Source: Sipunculus nudus (taxonomy: Eukaryota > Annelida > Sipuncula > Golfingiida > Sipunculidae). From it: 64,000 bases of DNA. Of the stretch, positions 24,343-37,689 are shown piece after piece (the first letter of the stretch is position 1; every line of letters starts with the position of its first letter). The position numbers were made by a program, and so were the translations under genes. The notes under the pieces are model-generated. The model was not told where the DNA came from. It ran no database searches and saw only the letters and a program-made list of their open reading frames with translations. Where the stretch lies: NCBI GenBank assembly GCA_026874595.1, contig CM049318.1:56773750-56837749 (forward strand), given 5' to 3'.

Positions 24343-25040
24343 TTTTTATTACAAAATGTATACGGGAGCATCAAGAATGATTATGAACAGTTCAGCTGAG
24401 ATCTGATGTTTCCCTTTTTCTTCAATGTCGATGTGAAAACTTCAAAACTATTCGTAGGACAAAACCAGGATATTTCAAATACGCTTAAGTAATTTTCAGA
24501 ATTCACAGCAATTCTTTCTTTCTGTCAAGACTAGCTAGTCTCAACGCTAAGAAAGAAATATATATTAACAATATAAACAATAAGACGACTCTCAACCCTT
24601 TGAAAAACATATCCGTTTTGATAAATATATGTTTTAAATATATATTTTTGTGAATCGCATATTTTTACATTACTTGCGAATATAGTTTTAATTAGGTTTA
24701 TAAATTAAGTATGACTACAATAAAGGTATTACTGTCATGCCAAATCGAAAAAGTCATATAACTGATTGGTTTCGCAAGTTTCTTCATAGCTGTTTAGAAT
24801 ACATAAAAGATTGAACAAAGTACCGTTTAGAAACATACCATGTTCGTGAAAACCATGCTTGGAGTCAAACAAGTGAATACGCGAGTTCATGGGTATCACT
24901 GGTTAATAAACAAAATGTGTATCATCCCAGTATGGTTAAACATTTATTAATAATTTTAAATTTGTTTACCGAGATGGTTGTCATTATAACACAAAATTGC
25001 ACCAAGCTGTCATTTCAAGAGTGCAACCATTTGCGTACAA

Positions 25041-25111
<71 letters not shown>
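25041..25111. repeat. (TA)n microsatellite
   Basis: About 35 TA units. Confidence 0.95.
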
Positions 25112-25113
<2 letters not shown>

Positions 25114-25709
25114 GATCAGGGCCTTAAATAGGGCATTTAAAAAATCCTATGGGATTTTGGAGGGTCCCACGGTTAATATTGAAGGGTCTCGATCAAATCA
25201 AATCAATATTTTGTCATTATTATTGTAGTAATTTTCCCAGCTGTGGCTTTTGACACAATGTCGCGAATGCTGTTTAACATGTCCGCCTGGCTTTCTGCTC
25301 GAGTATACCAGCGTTTTCTGTCCTGAAGCTGAAGATAGCCATTCAGCCATTAAAGATATGAGGTCCCGAAAGTAAGAGGCATTGCGCGTACCCAGTGAGG
25401 CCTGTCAGTACAATTGTAATTGTCCACGAATAAGCTTGTCTTTCGTATAAGAATAGTAAATGTACAGTTGAAATAAATTCGTGAATCAACAAGAATACCT
25501 GAAAATCGTGCTAGAGACAGATTTTAATTAGAATCTGCTATCGATTACACTAACGATTTCATAACGTATGCAGATACTCGCTGTGTATAATAGTAAAATT
25601 ACCTCATGCCGTATGTAATTACTAGAGTTGGTCACGAATATAAGAACGGCGGTTACATAAATTCATAAAGGCAAATATTGTTAAAAGACGGTTTAATATT
25701 CCCGCGTTC

Positions 25710-25712
<3 letters not shown>

Positions 25713-25764
<52 letters not shown>
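25713..25764. repeat. (TA)n microsatellite
   Basis: About 25 TA units. Confidence 0.95.
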
Positions 25765-25767
<3 letters not shown>

Positions 25768-26399
25768 TATAAAACTGTCAATCTGTGTAATCAGTCATTT
25801 CATGAAATGCCTTAACAATTCAGTTTTATCGCGTAATACCTGTGACCACCGGTCATTACGAGGAATGAAAAAAAGGTAGATTACACAAATGCTCAGTGAT
25901 ACTAGTGTTTTATACTCATATTCTGTTTGAATTTGCAAATATCAGATCGATTCAGTTGTATTACAGTATATTCCCTGTATGATATTACACCTGGTTTTTA
26001 TTTGTTTTACACGAGAGACGACTGTGGCAGGGGTCAGAGCATCTGATTTTGTTTTTGAAACACCTGCACTTATAAGATTCATATCTTCATTTCCCAGAAT
26101 AACAGCATCATATAATGCCCCAGCACTCGATTCCAGGCTGACTTATGCCAGCATTTCAACTATGTTAATGGTATATCCATGAAAAATACCCAAGGGAATG
26201 CATCCGGTAAATTATAGAAACATGAAGAAAGGAAAGATGAGTTGAGATATGAAAATACATGACATGCTTTATTTATTTAATGAATTAAAAGCCAATTTTT
26301 TTATAAGAATTTTAAACAAGAATATGAAATCACTTCATTTTGAAAATTTCACTTCAATGAAAACTAGATTACGGGTAGTCGACAAGCGACTACATGTAT

Positions 26400-26985
26400 C
26401 CGCCGAAATCAGAGTGGGACGGGTGAAGTGAGGCAAGGAATGAGTGGCAAGGGGAAATACAGTGAGGTATGTGACATATTAGCATGGATGTCTGCAGACG
26501 AAATGTGTATGTAGGTTGCGCCACCTCCCTCAAAATCCAGAAAGCTGTCCAAGTTGTGTACATATGCAAAATTTTAGGCAGATGAGTCAAACCACTACAT
26601 TTATATGAGTGATTTTATCCCACAGCAGACAAACAGAAGGACACTGTGCAAAAATGGTGGCAGGTGGTGCCACCAATTTTGTGTATGATTATGAGCTATG
26701 CGAAATCTATACATATGCAAAATTTCAGCGGGATATGTCAAACCAGTCCTGAGATATAAGCCTGAATGTCTGCAGCGTAAACATAAATGTAGGTGGCATA
26801 AATGGACGCTGGGCAGAGAGGAAAGGTCAGAGGTCAACCAAAAATGAGGGCGCAGCAGTTCACATGTAACCCGATCATAATTCCGAATTTCGAAAAATTC
26901 CGCCCAGTGGTAACGGAGGAGTCCTCCGGAAACCTAAGCGGCGGCGGCTGCGGCGACGGCGGCGGCTGCGGCGTACGACTTAATA
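26400..26985. repeat. Unclassified repeat with internal duplication and a CGG-rich end
   Basis: Two similar segments (around 26560 and 26715: CATATGCAAAATTT, then GTCAAACCA) and a GCGGCGGCGGCTGCGGC-type tract at 26938-26975. The tract is the reverse complement of the CCGCCGCCGCAGCCGCCGC start region at 38227, so this may be a reversed, truncated relative of that element. Confidence 0.4.
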
Positions 26986-27539
26986 CATATTATCCGCAAA
27001 ACTCTGTTTTGGGTGATACAATAAAATAGAAAAAATACGGGTGGCAAAACAGAATGATTAAGAAAAACCTACATAGCTATATTTCAGCATCACTTAAAGT
27101 CAGCTGTGCTAAAAATTCCAAAATTTGTCAACTGTCTTCAAAATGATATTGAAATGATATGAAATTAGATTTACCTGGTTTATTAAACTGTCATTTGCTT
27201 TATACATTATGAAATAATATTTCTACATTAATAATAATATGCCATCCCTTTTTACTTCGCATTCATTGGCATAATTATTTTTTATTAACTTGTGTCCTGT
27301 TAAATGGCAATAATATTAATTTTAACATGAAAGCAAGGCTTCCCAAAACCAATAAGGCTATAGATTCCGTGAGGGGATCTAAGGTGTATGGTATCCCAGC
27401 CCCTGACCTAAATTTGTGTGGGGTATCCTTGTAGCTACTCACTGATGATCACTAGACGAGGCCACCTTTCATAGATGGTATCTTAGTGCCCTGCTCAGCT
27501 AATACATTTGTGTAGAGTTTACTTGTAGCTACTAGCTAC

Positions 27540-29074
27540 TAGGGCCCTGCGCGGGGCGGGTTTTGACCCGCAGCCCGCGGACGCCGCAGCCCGTGCATGG
27601 GCCCTCGCGGGCTTCCGCATAGGATTCTTTGCGGGGCGGGATAGGCCAAAATAAAGTTTATGCGGGGCGGGCGGGCTGCGGGTTGATACTCTGGCAGTTC
27701 AGCAGAACATGAATATAAATTTCTACTTAAAAAAACTATCATCTGAAGACAATTATTTTTTTGTATAAAATGTTTTCAGGTGTTGTAAAAATAGCAATAT
27801 GAAAAGATAAATGTTAATAAATTATAATTTATTCCTGTTTAGCCCTTATACTGACTGACAGTTGTAACAACACTATGCAAATATTTCTTTTCTAGGTATA
27901 ACGTCTTTTGTTATACAAAATAGATGATGCATGATCATAAATCTGAAATCTAGATTTTAAACAATGGTCCTTCCAATGGGAACTGGTCATACCTCTGTAT
28001 AAAATTACCTGGCCTGATGTTGTATATGGACTGTAACCCTGTACTTGTGTCAGTCTCACAGATTACATAATATCGCTGGGAGTGAAGCAAGGGCTTGATT
28101 ACCTGTGATCTTGTAATAGAAAGTGTGTGGGTACAGCTGGCTCTGTAGGTGACTCAGTTGGCCTAGAACTGCACAAAGCCTAAGGTGGACTCCTTATCTA
28201 ACTGTAACTCCATGTGCTGTCTAATTGTAACTGACATTGACCACTGGCTGGTCAAATCCCTGTTTGGGCACTGCATAATACTGTGATGACTGCTATAAGA
28301 TACACCGCTCTGCATGGTCATGTCTATCTCAGTGAACATCCTGAACTTAAAGCCACATCGGCCAGATTACCTCTTCACTCTCTTGACCGTCTGATTAGTC
28401 TCATTTCAGCTAATTAGCAGATTATAACCGAAAAAATTTTAACCAACAACACATCTCAGTAGTTTGATGGATTGTGATTAGCCAATACTATTCCGAAGGG
28501 TATATTTGGGTACATATACTTTGAAGAAATCTACATTTTTTCCTTTACTTTTTCATAAGTTTAAGTAGAAACAGACACAATAAACCAAAGGTTTGTTTAT
28601 TTCGCCTGTAAAATATGAAAACATATTTAAGATGTGCTAGATTATTATGTTTATGTTAAAAAAATTTAAGCAATCAAACATGTCTTTTAAAATATTTTAT
28701 GAATTATGGTTTGAAGGATTGCTAAAACGTATTAAAATTAATTTTTCATTCCAATCATCAAAAATTTCATATATATTAATAATAAGCGTGGCTTATATAT
28801 GTACTTTAAAATATTATTGATATGTAAAACTTTGGATCCGAAAACTTTTAAATTATTTGCTGGCTGGACGGCGGGCCGGAAACTTAAAACATGCGGGGCG
28901 GGGCGGGGCGGGTGCGGGCTGAAACAAAATTTCGCAGGGCGGGTGCGGGCTGCAAAAATCATAGTAACTGCAGGGTGGGGCGGGCTGAATTTTTTTCTTT
29001 GTCTGCGGGGCGGGCTGACAGGGTATGATGCGGGGCGGGTGCGGGTTCAATTTTTCCGCCCGCGCAGGGCCCTA
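27540..29074. mobile_element. hAT-type nonautonomous DNA transposon, 1.5 kb
   Basis: Terminal inverted repeats TAGGGCCCTGCGCGGG at 27540 and its complement ending at 29074, with imperfect pairing further in. Flanks are a near-perfect 8-bp target duplication (CTAGCTAC at 27532-27539; CTAGCTAT at 29075-29082). Subterminal regions are packed with GCGGGGCGGG / GCGGGCTGCGGG motifs, while the middle is AT-rich with no transposase. 8-bp duplications and T/CAGGG ends are typical of hAT. Confidence 0.75.
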
Positions 29075-29399
29075 CTAGCTATACACACTGTTAATCGCTA
29101 CCCAAGGAGACCAAAGATGTGTGGTATACTCTACACCCCTGCTAAACTCACACAATTATGGAGACTTTCCCTCCTGATACTAACTGCTGAAAGCTTCTTG
29201 AGGGCCGAGTTGTAGGAGATTTCCTAATAACCCAAAACTCATTCATGAACCAAATGGCCAGTTGCTTAAATAACATTCTGACAAAAATTCTGTTCATATC
29301 CAAATGTTATGCCTATTTCACAGATTGCCTGATTTGTAGTCAAGCAATCTGTGTAATGAAACCCCATCATTTTCAGTCATTTCATGAAATGAATGAGAT

Positions 29400-29526
29400 G
29401 TTTAGTCATTCCATGTTATAACAGGTGGTCAACGGCATTTCGCTAAATGAATAAAATGTTTAGTCATTTCATGTAATAACAGGTGGTCAAAGGCATTTCG
29501 CTAAATGAATGAAATGTTTAGTCATT
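29400..29526. repeat. 58-59-bp tandem repeat, about two copies
   Basis: TTTAGTCATT...ACAGGTGGTCAA...GGCATTTCGCTAAATGAAT occurs twice in a row plus a third start. Confidence 0.75.
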
Positions 29527-29570
29527 TTGTAAAAAGACTTATTACATAGATTAATTGTAACACACACATA

Positions 29571-30673
29571 CAGTGAAGCCCGCTTATTGTCATATCAGTG
29601 GTGCATGCATAAATTGTAATGATAACCGGGATGTGACATTATCCAGGCTTCAACATCGATGTACTTTGATTCCTAGAAGAAGCGTTATGTCTCATATGAT
29701 ATTAAATAAATCTTCAATAAACAGGAAACAGGAACGTTTATGAATATTTTTATTGCACAACGGCATATCAAATTACATTCATGCACACGTGAAAATTTAT
29801 GTTCTGTAAATTTTATGCCGCATGCCGCAATTACTGACAAAAATCCGACTTGCAAACAGATTGAGACGTAGCGTCTGGGTCATGAGGAAGAATTTCTGGA
29901 AATATGCGGCAAAGTTATAACGGTATTTGTAACAAACTATTATACTAAATAATTCTTTGCACGACTATTGCGCCTTATTTTCCGGATATCTTATTAATGA
30001 CTCAAACTTCTTTGATCGTCTTTATGATAGGACTAATCAGGGAGCGGACATCGTCATCCCATTGTCAACTTTCTGAAGTTTCGCCGCGATTAAGGTTTTT
30101 GACCGGGTATCTCCTCCAGTGCTCACAAATCCTCCAACTTTTCGTTGACCCTTAAAGGGGATTTCCAGTCTCAAGCAACGTTTAGATCATGTGCTTTATA
30201 TCATCACGGCGAAATGACAGTGAAGTTTAAACCGCGGCCTTTCAAAGGCCATGAGTTAATTATGTATGATATGTGATCGTGAACATCGCCCTTGTTAATG
30301 TACGAAGAAAAGCAATGATCTGGATTACCGTGGTATCTTAAGACGTTGATTAACTTAGTGACGAGGAGTGACTAGCATGCATCACTGCACTTGCCTGCCG
30401 CACACAGGTGGGAGATCCTTTGATAAGCCTGACAGATTACAGGCTCTTGGCCTCTTTGATCGCCGTGTCGGCGTTTGATGTGATAATAACTGTAAATTGG
30501 TATCACTTTCAAGGGTTCCAAGCATGACAATAAACGGGATTATGACAATATTCCATGATATTAAACGGTCAGATTTACCATTGTTTATATAGGAAATGGT
30601 TTGGGATTTCAGATTTATGTGACAATAAGCGGGATTTTCTATTAACCGATATGACACAAAGTGGGCTTGACTG
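29571..30673. mobile_element. pogo/Tigger-type nonautonomous element, 1.1 kb
   Basis: Ends CAGTGAAGCCCGCTTATTGT (29571) and the complement of CAGTCAAGCCCACTTTGTGT (ending 30673), flanked by TA on both sides (29569-29570, 30674-30675). No transposase frame seen. Confidence 0.65.
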
Positions 30674-30718
30674 TATATAATTATATACATGTATATATAA
30701 TATATATACATGTATAAC

Positions 30719-30719
<1 letters not shown>

Positions 30720-30782
<63 letters not shown>
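30720..30782. repeat. (TA)n microsatellite
   Basis: About 28 uninterrupted TA units. Confidence 0.95.
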
Positions 30783-30786
<4 letters not shown>

Positions 30787-31086
30787 AATCCTACAATTAA
30801 AAACTGCTAGAGGGCTCTATGACATGACATCAGAGCTTCGATTATTATTTTTTTTGCATGTGCCATGATGCCATCCCGAAGACCTCTGTGAGGTCTGAAA
30901 TTGGACGGAGCAGTTTGCGATGTCGAATCTCTTTATCTGGTAGACCACTCCACTTACGAAGAGAGAGACATTTTTCTTTTATTTTCTTCAATTTATTGAC
31001 ATATTTTTTGGTAAAAATTGTTTTTTTTTTAATTTGACTCGAGAATGGAACAGAAGGTAAAGAAACGATAATTGACTCGATTTTAA

Positions 31087-31087
<1 letters not shown>

Positions 31088-31122
<35 letters not shown>
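31088..31122. repeat. (TA)n microsatellite
   Basis: About 17 TA units, adjoining the SINE. Confidence 0.95.
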
Positions 31123-31124
<2 letters not shown>

Positions 31125-31275
31125 GGTATGCACAGATGTCGGTTCACTGCCGGTGGGAATCGAACTCACGATCTTCCAATTTCCGGTCGGCTGCCTTAAC
31201 CACTTAACTACTTGGGATCGTGTGTATACCAATGTCGTATCTGCCCAGGGCTGGTCAGTGCGCGCAGCCAAAAGT
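31123..31275 (-). repeat. tRNA-derived SINE or tRNA-like unit
   Basis: The minus strand reads CAAGTAGTTAAGTGGTTAA (A box) and GAGTTCGATTCCC (B box, about 31155-31167) in a tRNA-like head at about 31216-31148. Confidence 0.55.
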
Positions 31276-31956
31276 GTCATTCTGTTTAATTATGACACAT
31301 TTTAGCGGCAGACTTGGACCAGATGAGTTCTTTTGTGTTAATATGGGTCAAAGGTGAGCTAATATAAAGCGGTTACGACGGAAAGAACTGCGCAGTTTGC
31401 CAGATTCCATCACGTCGGTCGTTTGATGATCAATTGTTTTTATTCATATATTGTTGTTTCTTCTTTGACAGGCATGTATTACTTTCATATTAAGTTGATT
31501 GAGACATGCAGGTACAAGAGTGGTATCTAATAACATCCTTGTATAATGTTCAGAGTACAGTTGAGTGAATATATGACAATTGTATATCCAGTTGCAGCCA
31601 TTCATAATGTTCTGGATACATTTAAGGAATTATATAATGACATGCAGTGGCGGTTAGATGTTTTATAAATATTGTGGCGCCACTTACGACGACTGAGTTT
31701 GCTGTGTCTATTGTTGTTATACAATCTACGTTGCAGTCAGCATGCTTTTCCGTCTAACATATGATTTTATAACTAAAGTGTATGACTAGTCATTGTTAAT
31801 CTTGTGTAATTAGCATTTTGTTAAATTGTTGTCTTAGGCCTTAAATTTTTCTTATGTATTACATTTAGCAGTTTGCAAGATTCCGTCACGTCAGCCGTTG
31901 GATGATTTATTCATATTGTTGTTTCATCTTTGACAGAATAAACTGTGGTCAGCCCA

Positions 31957-32102
31957 CAGGCACCCGTCGTATCAACTGAATCGTTATGGGAGTAAAGATG
32001 CGCCAATCCACTGACACTCAGGGTACTAACAAAAGATTATTATCAGTGGTTTGGCGCATCTGTACGCCCGTAACGATTCAGTTGATATGACTCATGGGTG
32101 CT
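31957..32102. mobile_element. Short fold-back element (58-bp arms)
   Basis: Left arm 31957-32014 and right arm 32042-32102 are inverted copies with a few mismatches (shared ATCAACTGAATCGTTA and AGATGCGCCAA-CCACTGA), with about 27 bases between. Same family as the element at 34306-36655. Confidence 0.7.
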
Positions 32103-32938
32103 CATGGGTCAGCCATACTGTAAGATTCGGCATGATAACCTGTATATTCTTGTTATTTCATATCACACTAAATGAGTTCAATAGGCTTCTCTCTCATTTA
32201 CAACTTTTCCCAATAATATGAATATTTATCTGATTATTATGATTTTACCGCATTAGCCTGGAATTCTGTACACATATAACAAGCCTTTGCTTTAACGGAC
32301 CCCATACTTATTGCATAATTTCCCAGCCGTGATCACTGGGCCCTTGTTTTTACAGGCCAGGTCCTACCGTGTTGATCTCATCAGGGTTAATGTGTTAATC
32401 TCATCAGTGTAAACGCTAATGGGGTGCCGTGATATTTGGTCAGCCAAGAGCACACACAGATGATATCAAGATAGTGTATAATTACACTGTATGTAGGTAT
32501 TAACCTTGTATATGTCAGGGGTATAATCAACTAATTGTCCATTTCATTGGCCAGTATACGGGGCGGAGTTCGCCGTACCCCTCTGACCAATGGAGTGACA
32601 GGGGATGCCATAATTCATTTCTACCCCAAGGAGAGAGAGAGAGAGAGTGAACAAAAGCGAAATTATTATTATATGTTGGACAGATTCCTTTTTGACAACT
32701 CTGCTCTATGTAATGATATTTTTATTTTGGATGGTACTGAGGAATGAAAATGGTAACCTAAATTGCTGGATTCGTCTGTTATGGCTGTGAGCCACAAGCG
32801 CCATAAACTTGTGTGAGTGCATGGGAGCGCGGGTTGAAGAATACCAGAATGCAGAACTGAAAAAAAGTAACAACTATGATCGTCTCGATCATGGAGCCCG
32901 CCCGAACCTAACAATAACAACAGGTAGAGCAAGCTGTA
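32103..32938. other. No gene recognised
   Basis: Intergenic. A short GA microsatellite lies near 32631-32647. Confidence 0.4.
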
Positions 32939-32950
32939 TATGTATGTATG

Positions 32951-33044
<94 letters not shown>
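32939..33044. repeat. (TA)n microsatellite
   Basis: TGTA/TATA tract of about 105 bases. Confidence 0.95.
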
Positions 33045-33049
<5 letters not shown>

Positions 33050-33329
33050 AATAGATCTATATAACTTGAATTGATGAATTTTCTATTTTATGTGATGAGC
33101 GAAGTTAATCGTTTGAATTGACAATTTTAAGACTGCCTTTACCAAGGAACTTTCGCGGTTTCATGAAGGGTCATATATTTCCATTGTGTTTGTATGAAAT
33201 ATTTTATCATTTATACTTTCCCTTTTTTTGTTGGGTTATCTTCAAGCAATTTAACGCCAAGATTCAGAACAGATTATATGTTAACACCCAAGAAACAAAC
33301 CATTAAATTTGGGAGATAATCATTCACCA

Positions 33330-33330
<1 letters not shown>

Positions 33331-33370
<40 letters not shown>

Positions 33371-33383
33371 TTAAACGGGACCG

Positions 33384-33430
<47 letters not shown>
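33331..33430. repeat. Two (TA)n tracts split by a 19-bp unique piece
   Basis: TA runs at 33331-33368 and 33388-33430. Confidence 0.95.
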
Positions 33431-33432
<2 letters not shown>

Positions 33433-34305
33433 TTATTCAAAGGATAGTATACCATAAATTAGGATACATACGTTCTTTACTTTGTCTTGGCTTAAGAAAA
33501 GTGTCATTTATTGGAATTTGTTGTTCTAGAGGTAAACTAGCTGTTATGCATGGGAATTGTTTATCCGTGTTAAACATACTCTTTGTAGGAATAGCTCTAC
33601 TTTTTATTCTGCCAAATTTTTAGGATCCCGTAGAGCCAGTTAGGGGTATGAATGTAGGCTCAGACTATATACAGTCTACAGTTAGTTTATATGTACATGT
33701 ATATATTTTTTAAAATCATATTCAGTTAAACTATCCCACATAGCTCTTTCAGCATTGCCTAGGTATTTCTTGTAGGTTTTCCGGAGGGTTTCATTAATGG
33801 GATTTCTCAGTTAGATCTCCCATCAGTTATGACATTTGGTGACACTGTTTGACAGGCGGCATCCAAGACTGTTCTAGCTGTCAGTGCGGTTGTTCTCCCG
33901 TTCTTTGACTTCATACTTCCCACTTTTAGTATGTCTGCTCAGAGCGTGATCGTGTCTAGTAGCTAGCTCCAATTGGCGATCTATAACGACAACCTGGCCG
34001 CTCATGAGCATGAAAGTCAAGGATCCCTGTACGTCCAATAAATACGTTTCAGGTCGGTCCGGTTGCCCGGTTTCCAGCACCTTCCCGTTCAAGATAGCAT
34101 CTGCGTGACAAGCTGAACGTGAGAACTGTTGCTTTGCATTTGCAGTTTTTCCTTCTATTTTAACAAATTGATTGATTGATTATTATTTGTCAGGTTGTCA
34201 CTGACAATGTCATTCAAATATAGTTATATAACTTAAATTGATTATAACAATACTCCACATAACAACTGTATGACGTATGGTTGTACTTGTACGGTACACT
34301 CGCTC
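33431..34305. other. No gene recognised
   Basis: Intergenic. A 72-codon minus-strand frame at 33874-34092 has no recognisable features. Confidence 0.35.
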
Positions 34306-35091
34306 TCAGGCACCTGTCATGTCAACCGAGTCTTATTCTTAATGCTACTACAGATGCCCGGGGCCACCGACTCTTAAGGTTCTAATGGGTCACATTTAAG
34401 AAGGTGGTAGCTTTTCCAAGCAAGCCGCACTGAAAGGTCCTTAAATTTCCACAGTGGATGGCCTCAGAACCCGTACAGCCACGATCTTTGAAACATCTGA
34501 AACTTAGCTTAGAGTTAACATATCCTAACCAAGTGTATCATTTTTGTATCCTTATTACTTAAGTTTCAGTGATATGAAATAAAATGTCCCTATGACTCGG
34601 TCCTACTAAATACCAGAATACCTCAAAATATCTCGGAATACACCTAAATGCATGCAGCTTTATTTCCCCTTATAATCTTAAAATTTTCCATAAATTATCA
34701 AAATAATAGCAGGAAGAGTTAATGCAGAGTATATTTATAGAAATTAAAAAAAAAAAGGAATGAGAGATGACTATCGCAAATGGTTTCCTTTAACCAAGGC
34801 ATTAGGTGTTGCAGAAATTGTCCATTTCCAGATAGGGTCAAATATTACATGGTCTAACTCTCACTTTGAATGGTTACAGGGCCTCGTTTTCCATTTTATA
34901 AATTTAAAAAAAAATAATTGGAATAAAGCTTGAAATTTTTCCAATGTCACAAACCCCTAATTATATGGCCAAAATGTCATTACTAATCCTCTTGTTTGTG
35001 AAAGATTGGAAGAACTGATGCATTTATTTTGTCATTCAGCAGTATTCCAGGATATTTCAGGGTATTCCAGTAATTAGTAGGTCCCCTATAA

Positions 35092-35374
35092 GGCCAAAAA
35101 AAAAATAAGGTATGGTTCTCAGGCATTTTTTTCAGAAATCAGTGCAGGCAGGCGGTATTTTATTTTTACCTTTTTTTGAGTGTTTCGATAAAAATGCCAT
35201 ATGATCAGGGAAAAGCATGAAAATAACAAATATTTTTGCTAAACAGGTAAAAGCACTACATAAAATGTATTATTTATCTTCTTGAAAGATAAAAAGCAAA
35301 ATAAAAAGTTTTGATGCGGGGGGTTAAAATTGACGCGGGCGGTGCCTGAGAACCATACCTTTTATTTTTTGGCC
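35092..35374. mobile_element. PIF/Harbinger-type MITE, copy 1
   Basis: About 33-bp inverted ends (GGCCAAAAAA...GGTATGGTTCTCAGGCA and complement) and a 3-bp TAA duplication. 283 bp. Confidence 0.7.
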
Positions 35375-36059
35375 TAACTGATGTCATTTTGAAGTGTCCC
35401 ATGTCACATGCTCATGTGTATTTTTTTCTTTAAAACCTTACTGTAGCACATTTTGCATATTCTTTCAAACATTACTTGGGGGTTTTTACATGCTGTAGGT
35501 TAAGCCTACTTTGATGTGCAACTGAGCAATTTGTGTGTTTTGTGGAAGTTGGTGATAAGTTTATAACCAAGTTTTGTTGTCCAGTTTAATTTTTCAATGT
35601 GACGTATATGTGATTGTTTATTTTAGAGCTGGGATATCTAACTGTAAGAAATTTTGAGGTCTTTAGGTAAATGCGCCTGGGCAGTTCTTGTAAAATGACA
35701 AGCAAGATTTTTCCTTGTATCATAACCAACTGGAAAAGTTATCTGTCTGAATTTTTAGGGAACAATATGTAACGGTGCCTTTTTCCACAAAAATCTTTAG
35801 ATTCTTTTTTTACAGTTACCATTTATTCTTTATATTAACTGATTAAATGACATTATGGAGCTCTTTTTCATAATGCCCCAACCTAAAGTTTATTTTGGTA
35901 TATGATATGTGCTAGTAAATTGCGTACTTATAGAATTGAATATTTATTTGTCTAGAAAATGGTGAACAAAATGTAATGGGCAGATTAAATACATACTGAT
36001 AGCCCTGTAAACATCATTATTACATCCATATTTGTTCCCAAAAGGATCAAAAGTGCCTA

Positions 36060-36361
36060 GGGCAAAAAAATAAAAGGTATGGTTCTCAGGCACTTTTTTC
36101 AAAAATCAGTGCGGGTGGGTGGTATTTTATTTGTGACCTTTTTTCGTATGTTTCGATAAAAATGTCATATGATCAGGGAAAAGCATGAAAAAAACTATTT
36201 TTTTGCTAAACAGGTAAAAGCACTACATAAATTGTATTTTTTATCTTCTTGGAAGAAACAAGTCTTTAAGGAAGATAAAAATCAAAATAAATTTTTTGAT
36301 GCGGTGAGTTAAAATTGACGCAGGTAGTGCCTGAGAACCATAGCTTTTATTTTTTTTGGCC
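36060..36361. mobile_element. PIF/Harbinger-type MITE, copy 2
   Basis: Same family and orientation as copy 1. Flanks CTA/TTA. 302 bp. Confidence 0.7.
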
Positions 36362-36655
36362 TTAGTGCTCATCCATTTAAAGAAATGAAGGCAGGAGGTC
36401 TTTACAGAGGAAATAAGAGACAAGCAAATATTCATGTATAGATTCCATCATGATATATAAGAAATTTTTGTGTTTAATATTTTATCAATAAAAAAATATA
36501 ATATATATAATGTATATGGTCAAAATTGCCCATGTGACAAAATAGCTACCACCTTGTGAAATGGGACCAGTACTCTATTATAAGAACCTTGAGGGTCAAT
36601 GGCCCTGGGCATCTGTACTCCCCTAAAATACTCACTTGATGTGATGGGTGCTTAG

Positions 36656-37689
36656 CCCTAGCTTCAGTGCTTTGTTTCCCTATGTTGAGAGGGTCCTAGT
36701 AGGAGGTGTTTGAAAACTAGAGACATACCAGTGGCATGGACATTGAATAGTCTACAAAAGTGGGGGAGGACAGTTATGTTGTATAGGCATATATATATAT
36801 ATATGTATATATACATACATACATACATATATACCGGTACGTATGTGTATATTGCCTATATATCAGGGCTCACGCAAGGACTTTTTTACAGCATAACGGC
36901 AGATAATAAAGTATCTTGAAGGGGGCTTCAGGGGGCTATAGTATAGGGGGTCAGGGGGGCATAGCCCCCCGGAGCTACAGCTATTTCAACATTGCAAAAT
37001 ACTACATAGTGCTGTTTAAGACAACAGAATTTGGCAGTCAACACAGTACTTTTTATTATGAATTCCAGTATGCTTGTAATCTCTTAAATATTCAGATTGC
37101 TCTGCAATACTTCTTTAAAAAAAAATCAGCCATTTTGGCCTATTTGTTTTACATTCCCTTAATTGTCTTATAATAACTCAATTATCAGCTGTCTTACATC
37201 CTCTAAAAGGATAAATTAAAGTTGACCAGCTCAAATAATAATTATATGATCCGTAGATATAAACATGGCTGGTCATACTCAAACAGTTTTAACCCCGGAC
37301 ATTTCTTAAAACAACATTTCATGTGCAAATTTGATGGAATGTGCATGAGTATGTTGACCTGACCGTGTCGTTGTCAACACATATGCTCTTGTGTGGATGA
37401 CTCTTGCCAGGTCAAGCTTATTTTATAATTAAATGTATTTAATTAAGCATATGGTTAATTAATTTTCCCTTTTTGGGATTGATATAAATGAAAGATAACA
37501 AAAAAAGGATCGTTTCACAAATAATGTGCAAAATCAAACAAAAATGCTACATGAGGACTGTTTTGGTATTCTCTGAAGGTGACTTTAAAGTGAGGGAGAC
37601 AATTTATGTATTGTCCCCCCTTGGTAAAAAGTGGGGTTTGGTGGGGGACATGATGTCCCCCCTCTCCCCTACCTATCGATGCCCATGAC
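36656..37689. other. No gene recognised
   Basis: Holds a short TA/CATA tract (36790-36830) and a GGGGGGCATAGCCCCCC palindrome (about 36955-36971) typical of transposon ends. Confidence 0.35.

Larger units (their letters stand above)
34306..36655. mobile_element. Inverted-repeat DNA element, 2.3 kb, with two nested MITEs
   Basis: Left end (34306-34418) and right end (about 36530-36655) are inverted copies over roughly 110 bases, imperfect (shared ACAGATGCCC, TAAGGTTCT/CAAGGTTCT, AAGGTGGTAGCT). The ends are related to the fold-back element at 31957. No transposase. The two Harbinger-type MITEs at 35092 and 36060 lie inside. Confidence 0.55.

Noticed and set aside
24917-25228. 103-codon frame
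   Set aside because: Largely a YI repeat encoded by (TA)n.
28799-29215. 138-codon frame
   Set aside because: Gly/Arg-rich product of the GC-rich end of the hAT-type element.
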